Origin: Gracilaria caudata
Taxonomy: Eukaryota; Rhodophyta; Florideophyceae; Gracilariales; Gracilariaceae
Length of the DNA: 18,448 nucleotides
Direction of reading: 5' to 3'
Assembly (NCBI GenBank): GCA_030374735.1
Contig: JASCIV010000491.1
Span: forward strand, 1-18,448
Shown here: positions 1-8,686 of the stretch, in pieces
Position numbering within the stretch: position 1 is the stretch's first letter
Layout of the letters: each line of letters opens with the position of its first letter
Made by a program: the position numbers and the translations under genes
Notes under the pieces: model-generated
Told to the model about the DNA's origin: nothing
Database searches by the model: none
Seen by the model: only the letters and a program-made list of their open reading frames with translations

Positions 1-1
1 G

Positions 2-2521
2 CCCCCGCCTCCGCCGCTCAGTCGCATCGCGCGTCTGCACGGCGTGCAACCGCCGCCTGCGCCCCCGCCGCCTGCACCGCCGTCGCCGCCGCCGCTGCTG
101 CCGCTCCCCCCGCTGCTGCCGCCGCCGCCGCCTGCGCCACCGCCGCCGGCGCCGGCGCGCGCCGTCACGGCGCGAGCGCCCGCCGCGCGCCCGCCGCGCC
201 CCAACTACGCGCCGCCGCCGCCCGCGCGCGCGCGCCACAACTCGGCCGCCGCCGCCGTGGGCGCCGCGCCGCCCGTGGCGCCGCCGTTTGCGCGACGCTC
301 GTGGCGCGCCGAGTCGCACCGCCTGGCGCCGTCGCGCACGCCCAGTCACGGCGCTATCAGCGCGCTGCCCAGCGACCTGGCGCTGGGCATCGAGCGCGTG
401 GTGTCGGAGCACTTTTCTCCCGTGGCCAGCGCCACTGACGCCGCGCCGCCGGGCGCGCAGCTCGGGCTGCGCTTCACGTTTCAGTCGCTGCTGTCGTATG
501 GCAACACGGACAAGTCGTCCGCGTCGCTGGCGGATGAGGCGCACGCCAACGCGCTGGTGGGCAATGTGTACGCCAATGCGCCGGGCGCGGCGTTTGAGCG
601 CGCCGCGTGGAGCGCGTCGCGACTGTTGTTGCCGTCCAGGGTGGAGGAGGCCGCGGGCCCGCTGTTGTATCGCCGCGCGTCGTTCGACTCTGCGTGGCGA
701 CTCACGCAGCGTCTGGGCATGGGCGCGTGCTCGGAGGTGCGGCTGGGCGAGTCGGTGCAGCACGCTGCCGTCAGCGCCGCCATCAAGATCGTGCCCAAGG
801 GCGCGCCGGACCTGTTCTGCGCGCAGTCGGGGCACTGTCGAGAGGTGCTGGCGTTCCGCTGCATGGGCGCGCATCCCAACCTGGTGCAGTGTCGCGCCAT
901 TTACGAGGATGAGCGCTTTGTGTACATTGTGATGGAGCTGCTCACCGGCGGACAGCTGCTGCCGCGCATCTCTGATAAAGACAGGTACTACGCGCGCTAC
1001 TGCGAGAATGACGTTGTGACCGTGGTGCGCTCGCTGGTGCGCGCGCTGGCGCACCTGCATGCGCAGGGCATTGCGCACCGCGACGTGAAGCCGGAGAACA
1101 TCCTGTACGTGTCGGAGAGCAGGGACCCCACCGTGAAGCTCACCGACTTTGGCATTGCGCACGCCGACGCGCACCATGTGCGTGCCACCGACATGGTTGG
1201 CACGCCGCTCTACATTGCGCCCGAGGTTCTGCAGCGGCAGCCGTACGGCTGCGCCGCCGATATGTGGAGCTTGGGCGTCATTGTACACATCCTGCTGGTC
1301 GGCTTTCCGCCGTTTGACGACGACAACCTCGTCACGCTTGTGAACAAGGTCAAGTTCAACAGCGCCACGCTGCAACAGCCCGAGTGGCAGTTTGTGTCGG
1401 AGGGCGCCAGGGACTTTGTGAGTCATCTGCTGGATCGCGACGTGAGTCGACGCTTCAGCGCGCAACAAGCGCTGGCGCATCCGTGGCTTACCAAGCCGCG
1501 TCCGCCGCCGTTCCCCGCGCCGCCGATCCCCGCCAACGCCAGAGCGGTGCGCACGCCGCCGCTGCGCAGACAGTCCACGCAGACGAGTCGACAACAGGGC
1601 ACCATGCCGCTCGTGCGTGCGCAAAACAACATTGGAGAGTTTCTTCGACGCAGTCTGTGGAAGAGAAGGGAGAGCGAACAAAAGTCGCAGCCGGAGATGG
1701 AGCTGTCCATGCTGGTGTCGCTGTCGGAGAAGACGCTCAAACTGTCCGACTCGGCGCACGCGCTGGACGGCGCTGCGCCGGGCGCCGTGTTGCCGCACAT
1801 GCTGCCTGTGCGCGCTTCGTCGCCGTCGCCGCCGCAAACGACGGTGGAACGACAGGCGGGCGTGAGCCCGCTGTCGCTGAATGAGGCTGTGGCGGCGGGG
1901 CTGTCGGACACGTATGATAGCCCGGCTCTTACGCCGCAGCCCACTTTGGGCACGCAGTCGTCTTCGCCGGCGTCAGGGCGCGCGCTCCGCGCGCAACGCA
2001 CGGATGTGTTGGAGCTGTTGTCCAGACAGAAGGATGTGCAGCTGGAGAACCAGAAGGAGCAACAACGACTGCGACAGCGGCGACTGAGAATTCAGGCGGA
2101 GCTGTCGAAGAGGAAGCGACTGAAGGAGAGAAAGAGCCTCAATGGCTCGGAGAACGCCGCGTCGGAGCCGTCGGAACCGGTGTCGTCACGCACGGCGTCG
2201 TCGCAGCGGGAGGAGCTGAATGAACGGGAGGACTCGCTGTTCACCGATTGCAAGTTCTCGGATGATAGCATGAGCTTGCTGATGGAAGAGACCTTCCCGA
2301 GTCGTCGCGACGCGGATGCGCAGGAGGATGTGCAAAAGATCCAGAGGCAACGCGCGGAGCAGGAGCAGAGGGGACGCGGCAATTTGCTGGGACGGCGTGC
2401 GAGACATGGCGCGAACGCAAAGGGTGCGGCGAAGAGTGAGAAGGGCAAGCTGTCGAGAGGGAAGGGCGTCAGAGTTCTCAGACGGCAGAAACAGTCAGTT
2501 AGGAGCGCGAATCGGTTGTAG
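2..2521 (+). CDS. CaMK-type serine/threonine protein kinase, 5' truncated by the window edge
   Basis: The protein phosphorylates Ser/Thr residues on substrates that cannot be told from the sequence. The frame is open to the window edge. The only early start-like codon is GTG at 44 and no ATG precedes the kinase domain, so the true start lies outside. Numbering from codon 44: a Pro/Ala-rich disordered N-terminus (1-80); a kinase domain at about 218-481 with glycine loop GMGACSEV (225-232), Lys248, likely helix-C Glu267, HRD 345-347 with Lys349 and Asn352, DFG 368-370 and APE 392-394. Every catalytic residue is present, so it should be active. HRDVKPEN and the GTPLYIAPE stretch fit the CaMK group (CDPK, DAPK or phosphorylase-kinase-like), but no EF-hands are present. 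The tail is Ser/Pro-rich, then a charged coiled coil (about 653-698) and a basic C-terminus (780-825). GC falls from 47 of 60 in bases 1-60 to 32 of 60 in 2461-2520 (hand counts). The kinase call is certain; the subfamily is inferred. Confidence 0.96.
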   Translation, partial: PPPPPLSRIARLHGVQPPPAPPPPAPPSPPPLLPLPPLLPPPPPAPPPPAPARAVTARAPAARPPRPNYAPPPPARARHNSAAAAVGAAPPVAPPFARRSWRAESHRLAPSRTPSHGAISALPSDLALGIERVVSEHFSPVASATDAAPPGAQLGLRFTFQSLLSYGNTDKSSASLADEAHANALVGNVYANAPGAAFERAAWSASRLLLPSRVEEAAGPLLYRRASFDSAWRLTQRLGMGACSEVRLGESVQHAAVSAAIKIVPKGAPDLFCAQSGHCREVLAFRCMGAHPNLVQCRAIYEDERFVYIVMELLTGGQLLPRISDKDRYYARYCENDVVTVVRSLVRALAHLHAQGIAHRDVKPENILYVSESRDPTVKLTDFGIAHADAHHVRATDMVGTPLYIAPEVLQRQPYGCAADMWSLGVIVHILLVGFPPFDDDNLVTLVNKVKFNSATLQQPEWQFVSEGARDFVSHLLDRDVSRRFSAQQALAHPWLTKPRPPPFPAPPIPANARAVRTPPLRRQSTQTSRQQGTMPLVRAQNNIGEFLRRSLWKRRESEQKSQPEMELSMLVSLSEKTLKLSDSAHALDGAAPGAVLPHMLPVRASSPSPPQTTVERQAGVSPLSLNEAVAAGLSDTYDSPALTPQPTLGTQSSSPASGRALRAQRTDVLELLSRQKDVQLENQKEQQRLRQRRLRIQAELSKRKRLKERKSLNGSENAASEPSEPVSSRTASSQREELNEREDSLFTDCKFSDDSMSLLMEETFPSRRDADAQEDVQKIQRQRAEQEQRGRGNLLGRRARHGANAKGAAKSEKGKLSRGKGVRVLRRQKQSVRSANRL

Positions 2522-2773
2522 CAGCTCTGCTGTTTTTACGCACTTTGTATTTCTCTTTCCTCGTCTCTTTTGCTGAGCTTCCCGATCGCGCTCTCGCAGC
2601 TGTGTGCAGGGGTATGATATGTATACAAGGGTAAGGGCCAGTGCGCTACTTGACGCCTCGAGGAGAATCGTGGTCTCTTTCCGCATTTCACCGACTTGGT
2701 GGTGCAGCCTGCACTTGGGCTTGCTGGGATGTACGTGACACCCGCAATGTGTTACTTTTGTTATTTGTACATG

Positions 2774-2787
2774 CATCATGCATGATG
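2774..2787. repeat. 14-nt perfect palindrome CATCATGCATGATG
   Basis: The sequence is its own reverse complement, and the identical 14-mer recurs at 18061-18074. The core CATGCATG resembles the RY element bound by plant B3 factors, but that parallel is only suggestive outside land plants. Confidence 0.7.
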
Positions 2788-2930
2788 TTTGCATCGCAGT
2801 GGGATTCATTTCACCTTCTGAAGGTTAGGTAAGATGCGGGGCAAAGGCACTCCGGGTTAATCTTGAACCCCTACCCATGGAAAGCTCGTACCGTAGTAGC
2901 CACAGAACTCACAGCTGGGTTCCGTGGTGT

Positions 2931-2962
2931 GTCTACTACTAGTAGTAGTACTACTAGTAGAC
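2931..2962. repeat. CTA/TAG triplet inverted repeat (hairpin)
   Basis: Arms 2931-2945 and 2951-2962 pair over 12 bp with one 3-nt bulge in the left arm and loop TAGTA (2946-2950). A perfect 16-nt palindrome (2933-2948) and a 14-nt one (2943-2956) overlap inside it. The element is built almost entirely of CTA and TAG triplets; TACTACTAC-like triplets recur just before the next gene (3534-3543). Confidence 0.7.
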
Positions 2963-3559
2963 TACTACCTTAGATAACGGTTCGTACAGGTCAATAGATT
3001 ACACATAGAATGTATAGGTCTTTTTTTTTCAGCCATTTCCCTCTTCGCCGTGATTTGGGTTCTGGAGGAGAGAGGTTTGCTCATCTTTCCGCATTTCGTT
3101 TTTCCGAGAGGATATCGACGTCCGTAAACTTGAGGAGATCCACACAAACGCTAACCTAACTCTATGGCCTGTTCGTCATGGCGTCGCGGGCTTGAATTGC
3201 CTCTTGATCGGCTGAATTGCTCGCTGGCATTTTTGTGTGCTCATGAATCACGAATTCAGGCGAGGGAGCTGTGGGTTCTGTTTCCCGAACTGGGGGGACC
3301 TGCTGATATGGGCATGTTGGGGGGAGGATGGTCAAGTGCTTAAACGCGCCCCCCTCCCGCCATCCCAAACAGTCCGCGATCACATTGTTCGGCGTTCCCC
3401 ACCCGGCTGTTCTTCACACACACACCCTCCATTTTCAGTCATCCTGCAAACTTGCCGGAACATTCTTCATCGCTCCCCGAACAGAACTCATTCCACGCCT
3501 TTTTCTGAGCTTTTGAAGCCAGCCCGAGAACTTTACTACTACTAACACAAATACCGGTC

Positions 3560-5110
3560 ATGAGCATCTGTCGTTCCGCGGTTAGCCCTACCTCTGTGCT
3601 TTGTGAGGGACGTACATGCAAACACGGCTCTAAGGCGGCCCGCTCTGGGCACGCGTCTACCAAGTTTCTTCACCCGCTGAGCTTCGAATCCACAAATCCG
3701 GTTTACCAAGCCGGTCGCAAGCGCCCCCCGCGATGGAGCAAGGTTTCCCAAGCGGAGCTAATGGACCTCACGAGGGAACACATGGCCGTTACTTTCAAAA
3801 CGTCCCAACCCGACGTGCAGGAGCATGCCATATCGTGTCTGGTTGAAATGTTGGAAGCTCGTTTCAATGACGTGCTGCCACACTTGAGGGTCGACTTTGT
3901 TCGCTTCTTCTGCAGGACTTTGCGACCAAACCTAACCAACCAATCGTTTGTGTACACCGCTTGTCGCTTGATTTCCGTCTTGGGGAAGAATTCCGCAGAG
4001 CACTGCGTGTTCATGTCTCAAAACATCGACGTGGAACTATGCGAGGACATGCTCCGATACCACCTGGAAGGCTCTCAGTCTATCCACAAAATTATCCTGG
4101 AGGCCTTCACAATGCTGCTTAATGCCAGTGAGCCGCACCGAACCGCCCTGCTTGAGCCTCTGTCGAGGGGCATTGAATGGGTCTTTGCATACCTACGACG
4201 ATGGAAAATATGCGAAGAAATGCAGTTTGTATTGCTCGAATACTTCCGGACACTGCTAGAGGACGAAGAAGAATTAAAGCTTGAGGTCGTGAAGAGAGGT
4301 CTGCTACTTGATATCACCGATGCTTTCGAATCCTTCCCGTCGTCATACAGGTTACGATACCTTGCGATCGATTTGCTCATCACTCTTACAGAACGCTCTG
4401 GAGAAATTCGAAGACAAAGCATCGAAGAAGGTCATCTCACACAAATTCTTCGAACCTTGCAATTGTTGCGAAGGACTCCTGAAATGGTTCTGTTAACCAC
4501 TCAAGCGATTGAGAACTACAGCGCTGACCTTGACACCAGGGACCTCATGGGAAGGACTGGTTTCATCCGCGAGTTGTTGCAGACACTGAGATATATGCTT
4601 GAACCTTCTCATGACCTCTACACAAGCTCTCACCGTGAAGGCATTTGTCAGGTACTATCAACTCTGCGGGGCATCCTGTATCGAAGTGAAATCAATCGAT
4701 ATGCATTGATGGACTTGGCCGAGCTTGAACTCATTAAGGAGATTGTCCAAAGATACAAGTTCGATGAGTATGTAGTCAGGGCCGCTTTCATGGTGTTAGA
4801 GACATTGTGTGGCGATTTGTACCGAGACGAAAAGCCTCCCCGTTTTCTGCAGGAAACGTCGAAGCGAGAGGCCCTAGAAGACATAATTCGATTCGCCACA
4901 TCGATTCTCTCGGAAAACAAGGGAAAACCGCGATACGCACAACTGGCTTGCTCCGTTCTCCTTCAGACATGCCTCCTAGGGTGCCAAGACATTGTTTTCC
5001 GCACTAGTCCAGATCTCTACAGCCTAATCCCAGAAGCAATAGAGGCGTGTTTCGAGAACGAAGTTGTACTCAACGTCGCACTCTCGCTGGTATGTTACAC
5101 GAAAAGATGA
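3560..5110 (+). CDS. ARM-like alpha-solenoid protein of unknown function
   Basis: This is a 516-residue, mostly helical protein with no enzyme motif, so a binding or scaffold role is likely. ATG 3560 is the first ATG after the in-frame stop at 3506. Residues 1-60 are polar, with Cys at 4, 15 and 20, and look unstructured or like a weak targeting sequence. From about 62 to 510 paired amphipathic helices repeat, for example VDFVRFFCRTL (111-121), MQFVLLEYFRTLL (221-233), LAIDLLITLTERS (268-280) and VVRAAFMVLETLCG (405-418), as in armadillo-type folds. No transmembrane segment is visible. The last six codons begin with GTATGT at 5090, a strong splice-donor match, and an in-phase open stretch follows at 5153. 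The real C-terminus may therefore differ. The fold call rests on helix pattern only; no specific family is recognised. Confidence 0.85.
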   Translation: MSICRSAVSPTSVLCEGRTCKHGSKAARSGHASTKFLHPLSFESTNPVYQAGRKRPPRWSKVSQAELMDLTREHMAVTFKTSQPDVQEHAISCLVEMLEARFNDVLPHLRVDFVRFFCRTLRPNLTNQSFVYTACRLISVLGKNSAEHCVFMSQNIDVELCEDMLRYHLEGSQSIHKIILEAFTMLLNASEPHRTALLEPLSRGIEWVFAYLRRWKICEEMQFVLLEYFRTLLEDEEELKLEVVKRGLLLDITDAFESFPSSYRLRYLAIDLLITLTERSGEIRRQSIEEGHLTQILRTLQLLRRTPEMVLLTTQAIENYSADLDTRDLMGRTGFIRELLQTLRYMLEPSHDLYTSSHREGICQVLSTLRGILYRSEINRYALMDLAELELIKEIVQRYKFDEYVVRAAFMVLETLCGDLYRDEKPPRFLQETSKREALEDIIRFATSILSENKGKPRYAQLACSVLLQTCLLGCQDIVFRTSPDLYSLIPEAIEACFENEVVLNVALSLVCYTKR

Positions 5111-5152
5111 CTAGATTGATAGCTTCCGAGCGAATGATTAAAAACTCCTCAG
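5090..5152 (+). other. Candidate 63-nt intron at the end of the ARM-like gene
   Basis: GTATGT (5090-5095) lies exactly at a codon boundary after residue 510. CTCAG (5148-5152), or the AG three bases further, could be the acceptor; both keep the same frame. TGATTA or GACTAG are possible but weak branch sites. Using this intron removes the TGA at 5108-5110. Confidence 0.35.
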
Positions 5153-5361
5153 CAGTCCCGCGGTGGCCGTAACATCTTAGTCAATCACTGCGATGCACAA
5201 GCTTTGCACTCAATCCGTGGGTGGAATCTTAGTAGGGTCTTCGTTTCGCTCTTTTCCTTCATCGGGTGCAAGTCACGTAGTACGGAGTACTGTCCTTCTT
5301 CCGGGAAAAATATCGGAAGCGAGGTGCATCACAGTGCATCACTGCATAACAATATATCTTC
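5153..5361 (+). other. Candidate second exon of the ARM-like gene
   Basis: The stretch is open in the phase needed after the 5090-5152 intron. Its first TGA (5363-5365) lies inside GTGAGT (5362-5367), a consensus donor. A CAG acceptor at 5455-5457 would then give a short last exon ending at TAA 5471-5473. The beginning (NILVNH...ALHSI) resembles the start of an ARM repeat. The later part does not, and a 10-nt near-tandem repeat (5324-5343) lies inside it. Confidence 0.3.
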
Positions 5362-5365
5362 GTGA

Positions 5366-5725
5366 GTAGAGCCTCAGTTCAGTACGCTTCGCTCCGTTTG
5401 CAAGACATCGACGTGGTTGTAACATAACTTCGAATTAAACACGGTCCATATCTACAGTCACCACTATTCCTAAAGGGTTTGAAACAGACGAACGGCGCGG
5501 GATACATCCCGAAATAACCAGAATAACACATGAAGCGAAGCACCTTGAGAAGCACCATACCACTATCGTTAAATCGAAGCTGTATAGAAAGGGATGTACT
5601 TCTTGGTCGCCACTTATGCGGCCTTTCCCGTCATATGTTTGCAGTTAATGCAGTAGACAGATCCTTCTAAACCCCAGTTGGGAATGCGTTACAAGAAACT
5701 AGATTCTTGATTTGCCCCTGTCCTC
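5366..5725. other. Intergenic region upstream of the type II membrane protein gene
   Basis: No supportable gene. It should carry the end of the ARM-like transcript and the promoter of the gene starting at 5726. No clear TATA box or AATAAA was found. Confidence 0.5.
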
Positions 5726-8641
5726 ATGAAGCAACGGATCATTTTATCCGAAAAGCAGAGAACACCTGTTGCATCTCACGAGCACGCACTGCGACGAAGC
5801 ACAAGGTTTCCGGAAGCCGGGGTTGCAGGGGCACCGCCGCTGGATGGCATAAATCGTCCTGGTATACTCGATCGCGACTTCGAATTTCAGCGGCGCGTTA
5901 ACACCAACGATGGTTTCTCCGAGAACGTAACCCCCTTCTCCCCATCAACGTTTCGACCCGAAAGATTTCGCTCAGGTCTCCGCGGACATGCCGAAACAAC
6001 GCAATCCATAGCAGAATACCGGGAGCAAGAGCGAATGTTTACCGATGAGTCTGTCCCATATAATTTCGCTCTCGATATCGGCAGTCCTACACCTGGCCGC
6101 CACCAGCGCACAACGAGAGACCAAAGGAACCGCTCTTCTTGTTTCAACCTAACATTCGAGAACGTTTGCCCTTCGAAAGGGAAACATATTCTTCAACTTC
6201 TGTGCGTCATTGGTCTCATGGTCCTGGCATTACGCTTCACATCTAATAACGGAGATCTAACCAAAGGTAGTCGAAGCATTTTGTATGATGCACTCCCATG
6301 GGTTTTCAGAGCGACAAATATCTCTGCACAGCAGACAAGAGCAAAGGCGCTTTGGGAAAACCACATCGTCCTCAGCGACGACAATCGAATACTCATCCCG
6401 GAAACATTTGAGAGTCGCTGGAATATCGAGGTGGCACCTCTTCTCGAAAACCAACTTCATCGCATCTGGGACGAATTGCCTAGTATTGAGTGTCCGAACG
6501 ACGAGCAGGCTTACGCAGGGTTTTCCCTAAAGGAATCAGAGAGTTTGCCTGCAACAGTCTCTTCTGACAGCGAGTGCAACTATGACGCTTCGGTTCGGAA
6601 CTGCGCTCACCAAAAGCCGGTCGCCGATTTACGGCACCTCAGTATCAACTTGCCGTCAAAGTGGAGCCGTTCTTCTTATTCGGTGAACATAATGGTGAAA
6701 AGATCCGTTGGACCATCCGATGTGACAGTAGATCCTGAAGATATGTTTGCAGTTGCAAGAGGAATCATACAATTTCATCTTTCTGATTCTTCGCAAATTG
6801 CGCTCATTCGTTACTGCAGCGATCAACGACATCATTTCTCCGACAGCATTGTGCCAAGATATACAGGCTCGAACAAAGTTGGAGTCATATCTTTGTACGA
6901 ATTGAAACGAATGTACGCATTAACTTCGAGAAATCGAAGAGGAGCATCTTACTTCACAGAGCTCTGGGACGCGAACGAACTTTCAAGAGCCACTTTTGAC
7001 ACCTTGGAGCACTCTTGGCATCAGTTAACAAAGTCGACTAGGAAGCGGTTGAGAGGCAGGAAGGATTATCTTGATACACAGGTAGATAAGCCTTCAGACA
7101 TTTCCCTTAATGTCTCAGAGACCGTCCAGAAAGATGGGGAAATAGGCTCAAACCCTGTTGAAGTTGGATCCACGACGGAAGACACAAATGCAAACTCAAC
7201 AAGAATCTCCGGGCCTTCCCAGGATATGATGGATATCGGGAATTCATCAATTGGGGACCCGAATCAGAAGAACCCCAATGACTTGCCTAATGTCTCTCTA
7301 CAACGAGAGAGAGACAAACACGAGTTCACCTTTTCTGAAACGGTGTCTGAGCCAAAGATCGACGGGAATGAGGAGCAGAGAGAAACTCAAGACGAGGACG
7401 AGGTGCCGCCCGACATACCATCGGAAGCAGAAGAACCGGAGGAGGACGAAGATAGTTCAACCGACAGTCAAGGTCCGGATGAGAGTGGCGAAAGGAAAGG
7501 AAACAGTCATTCGTTGCAAAACAAGCAGTTGCCCGAGAGCAGACAAGATTCCACAGTTTCCGAAACAACGGATTCCAAAGTCGGAAGTAGACCGCACTCT
7601 AGCAATGTCCCGCCCTCTGAAGGGGAGCATGAGAATCCATCAGGCATCGCAACTACTGTTGCCACGCATCAATATCCGGCAAGAGTCCCTCCTTCTCAGG
7701 TTGATACAGGAGTAGCCTCCAGCTATCAGGAACACAGACTTCCGAATCAAGGATACACATCTGAATTTGATCACGAGAGAACGACTTCGCAGAGCTCCCA
7801 ATCGCCTGTCAGAGACGCAGAAGTACCTCAACAATTCGCTGTGTCCCACCAGATACCCCGACAGCAGGAGCCCGCCTTCCCTCGCACGCCCCATATCGGT
7901 ACTCCTTCTCAAGCGTCAGTTTTACCGGGCGGAAACGCGGTAATGCGACTCGAACAGTCCGAACTGACGAACAATCCTCGAAACCTGCCAAGTTCACCAC
8001 AAACTAATGCAAATGGGTTTCCTTCTCAAGAAGCTCCACTGCAAGTCGGAAATACAGATCAGGCTTTGGAAAGTTCTGAGTCTACTCATATTCCATTAAG
8101 AAATCCAAGTCCCGCGCGAACTGATCAACTCGAAGTACCTCCCCAGGAAACTCAGTTACGATATGGAAGCAAAGGGCCGCAGCAGGAACGCCCTCATTAC
8201 GCTCAGACTGTGCCAAACGATGTCAACATGCATCAGATGGAAATTCCTTTGCAAGGTTCTTTGATGAGCAGAAAAAATGCCGAAGATGAACGTAGTGTTC
8301 CAAGCAACGGCGGATCTTTGCGGATACCTATTCTCCCACGAGCTCATCACGTAACCGATATACGCAACCGAGTTACTGGCCGAAGAGAATCTCGACCGCA
8401 GATTCATCGTCGTGGCACGTTTGAGGAAACGCGTGACAGCGTAGCTGTGACAGAGTCGAAAGTAACAGCCCCAATCGACAACCAACAACCGAATCGTCTT
8501 CAGGAAGGCCTAGTCAGTAGAGATGCTTCCTTTGCCATCAGTGCTCCAAGAGTACCACAGGGCGTCGGAACCGCTAGAAGAAGCCACGAAAACACTCTTA
8601 TTAAGCCAAGTGCATCTCAGAACAAGGGATATGTGAACTAA
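5726..8641 (+). CDS. Large type II single-pass membrane protein, unknown family
   Basis: The protein has 971 residues and begins at ATG 5726. Residues 1-153 are polar and basic. One hydrophobic segment (about 154-170, HILQLLCVIGLMVLALRF) is preceded by KGK, which predicts N-terminus in the cytosol and the rest in the lumen or outside. Residues 180-450 look globular, with four Cys (256, 284, 293, 364) that could form disulfides. Sequons lie at N198, N462, N490, N506 and N522. From 450 on the chain is disordered: an acidic Glu/Asp patch (546-585), then a Pro/Gln/Ser region with a degenerate 39-residue repeat (about 725-843), and a basic end. The layout is that of Golgi glycosyltransferases or wall-anchored proteins, but I see no DxD context or other family motif, so I assign no function. 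Its stop is 45 nt from the convergent ALG2 stop. Confidence 0.85.
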   Translation: MKQRIILSEKQRTPVASHEHALRRSTRFPEAGVAGAPPLDGINRPGILDRDFEFQRRVNTNDGFSENVTPFSPSTFRPERFRSGLRGHAETTQSIAEYREQERMFTDESVPYNFALDIGSPTPGRHQRTTRDQRNRSSCFNLTFENVCPSKGKHILQLLCVIGLMVLALRFTSNNGDLTKGSRSILYDALPWVFRATNISAQQTRAKALWENHIVLSDDNRILIPETFESRWNIEVAPLLENQLHRIWDELPSIECPNDEQAYAGFSLKESESLPATVSSDSECNYDASVRNCAHQKPVADLRHLSINLPSKWSRSSYSVNIMVKRSVGPSDVTVDPEDMFAVARGIIQFHLSDSSQIALIRYCSDQRHHFSDSIVPRYTGSNKVGVISLYELKRMYALTSRNRRGASYFTELWDANELSRATFDTLEHSWHQLTKSTRKRLRGRKDYLDTQVDKPSDISLNVSETVQKDGEIGSNPVEVGSTTEDTNANSTRISGPSQDMMDIGNSSIGDPNQKNPNDLPNVSLQRERDKHEFTFSETVSEPKIDGNEEQRETQDEDEVPPDIPSEAEEPEEDEDSSTDSQGPDESGERKGNSHSLQNKQLPESRQDSTVSETTDSKVGSRPHSSNVPPSEGEHENPSGIATTVATHQYPARVPPSQVDTGVASSYQEHRLPNQGYTSEFDHERTTSQSSQSPVRDAEVPQQFAVSHQIPRQQEPAFPRTPHIGTPSQASVLPGGNAVMRLEQSELTNNPRNLPSSPQTNANGFPSQEAPLQVGNTDQALESSESTHIPLRNPSPARTDQLEVPPQETQLRYGSKGPQQERPHYAQTVPNDVNMHQMEIPLQGSLMSRKNAEDERSVPSNGGSLRIPILPRAHHVTDIRNRVTGRRESRPQIHRRGTFEETRDSVAVTESKVTAPIDNQQPNRLQEGLVSRDASFAISAPRVPQGVGTARRSHENTLIKPSASQNKGYVN
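7898..8254 (+). repeat. Degenerate 39-residue tandem repeat in the membrane protein tail
   Basis: Prolines opening a P-[SP]-Q or P-L-Q motif fall at residues 727, 766, 805 and 841, spaced 39, 39 and 36. The first two units also align at L..GN, LE.SE and RN-P. The DNA word CCTTCTCAAG recurs in the first two units, with a CCTTCTCAGG variant further upstream near 7690. This points to old internal duplication followed by drift. Confidence 0.6.
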
Positions 8642-8686
8642 ACTTTCTTTTTTTTCAGGGGTTCTACCTTTATGTAAACATTCGAC

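Larger units (their letters stand above)
2522..3559. other. Intergenic region between kinase and ARM-like gene
   Basis: I find no supportable gene here. Frames of 60-100 codons on both strands lack an ATG start or protein-like composition. The stretch would hold the kinase 3'UTR and the promoter and 5'UTR of the gene at 3560. It contains two palindromic elements listed separately, two runs of six G near 3293 and 3319, and a pyrimidine-rich, CA-rich stretch around 3400-3510. I saw no AATAAA after the kinase stop and no convincing TATA box before 3560. Confidence 0.6.

Noticed and set aside
44..46. GTG as the start of the kinase gene
   Set aside because: Nuclear genes very rarely start at GTG and the frame is open to the window edge, so the gene is truncated rather than starting here.
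2092..2448. Minus-strand frame inside the kinase gene
   Set aside because: A shadow of the plus-strand coding bias; composition mirrors the antisense of the coiled-coil region.
3237..3545. Plus-strand frame just before the ARM-like gene
   Set aside because: GTG start, Trp/Cys/His-rich random composition, and it lies in the expected 5'UTR or promoter.
3680..3700. TTCGAATCC, resembling a tRNA T-loop
   Set aside because: It lies in the ARM-like coding frame and no acceptor, D or anticodon arms surround it.
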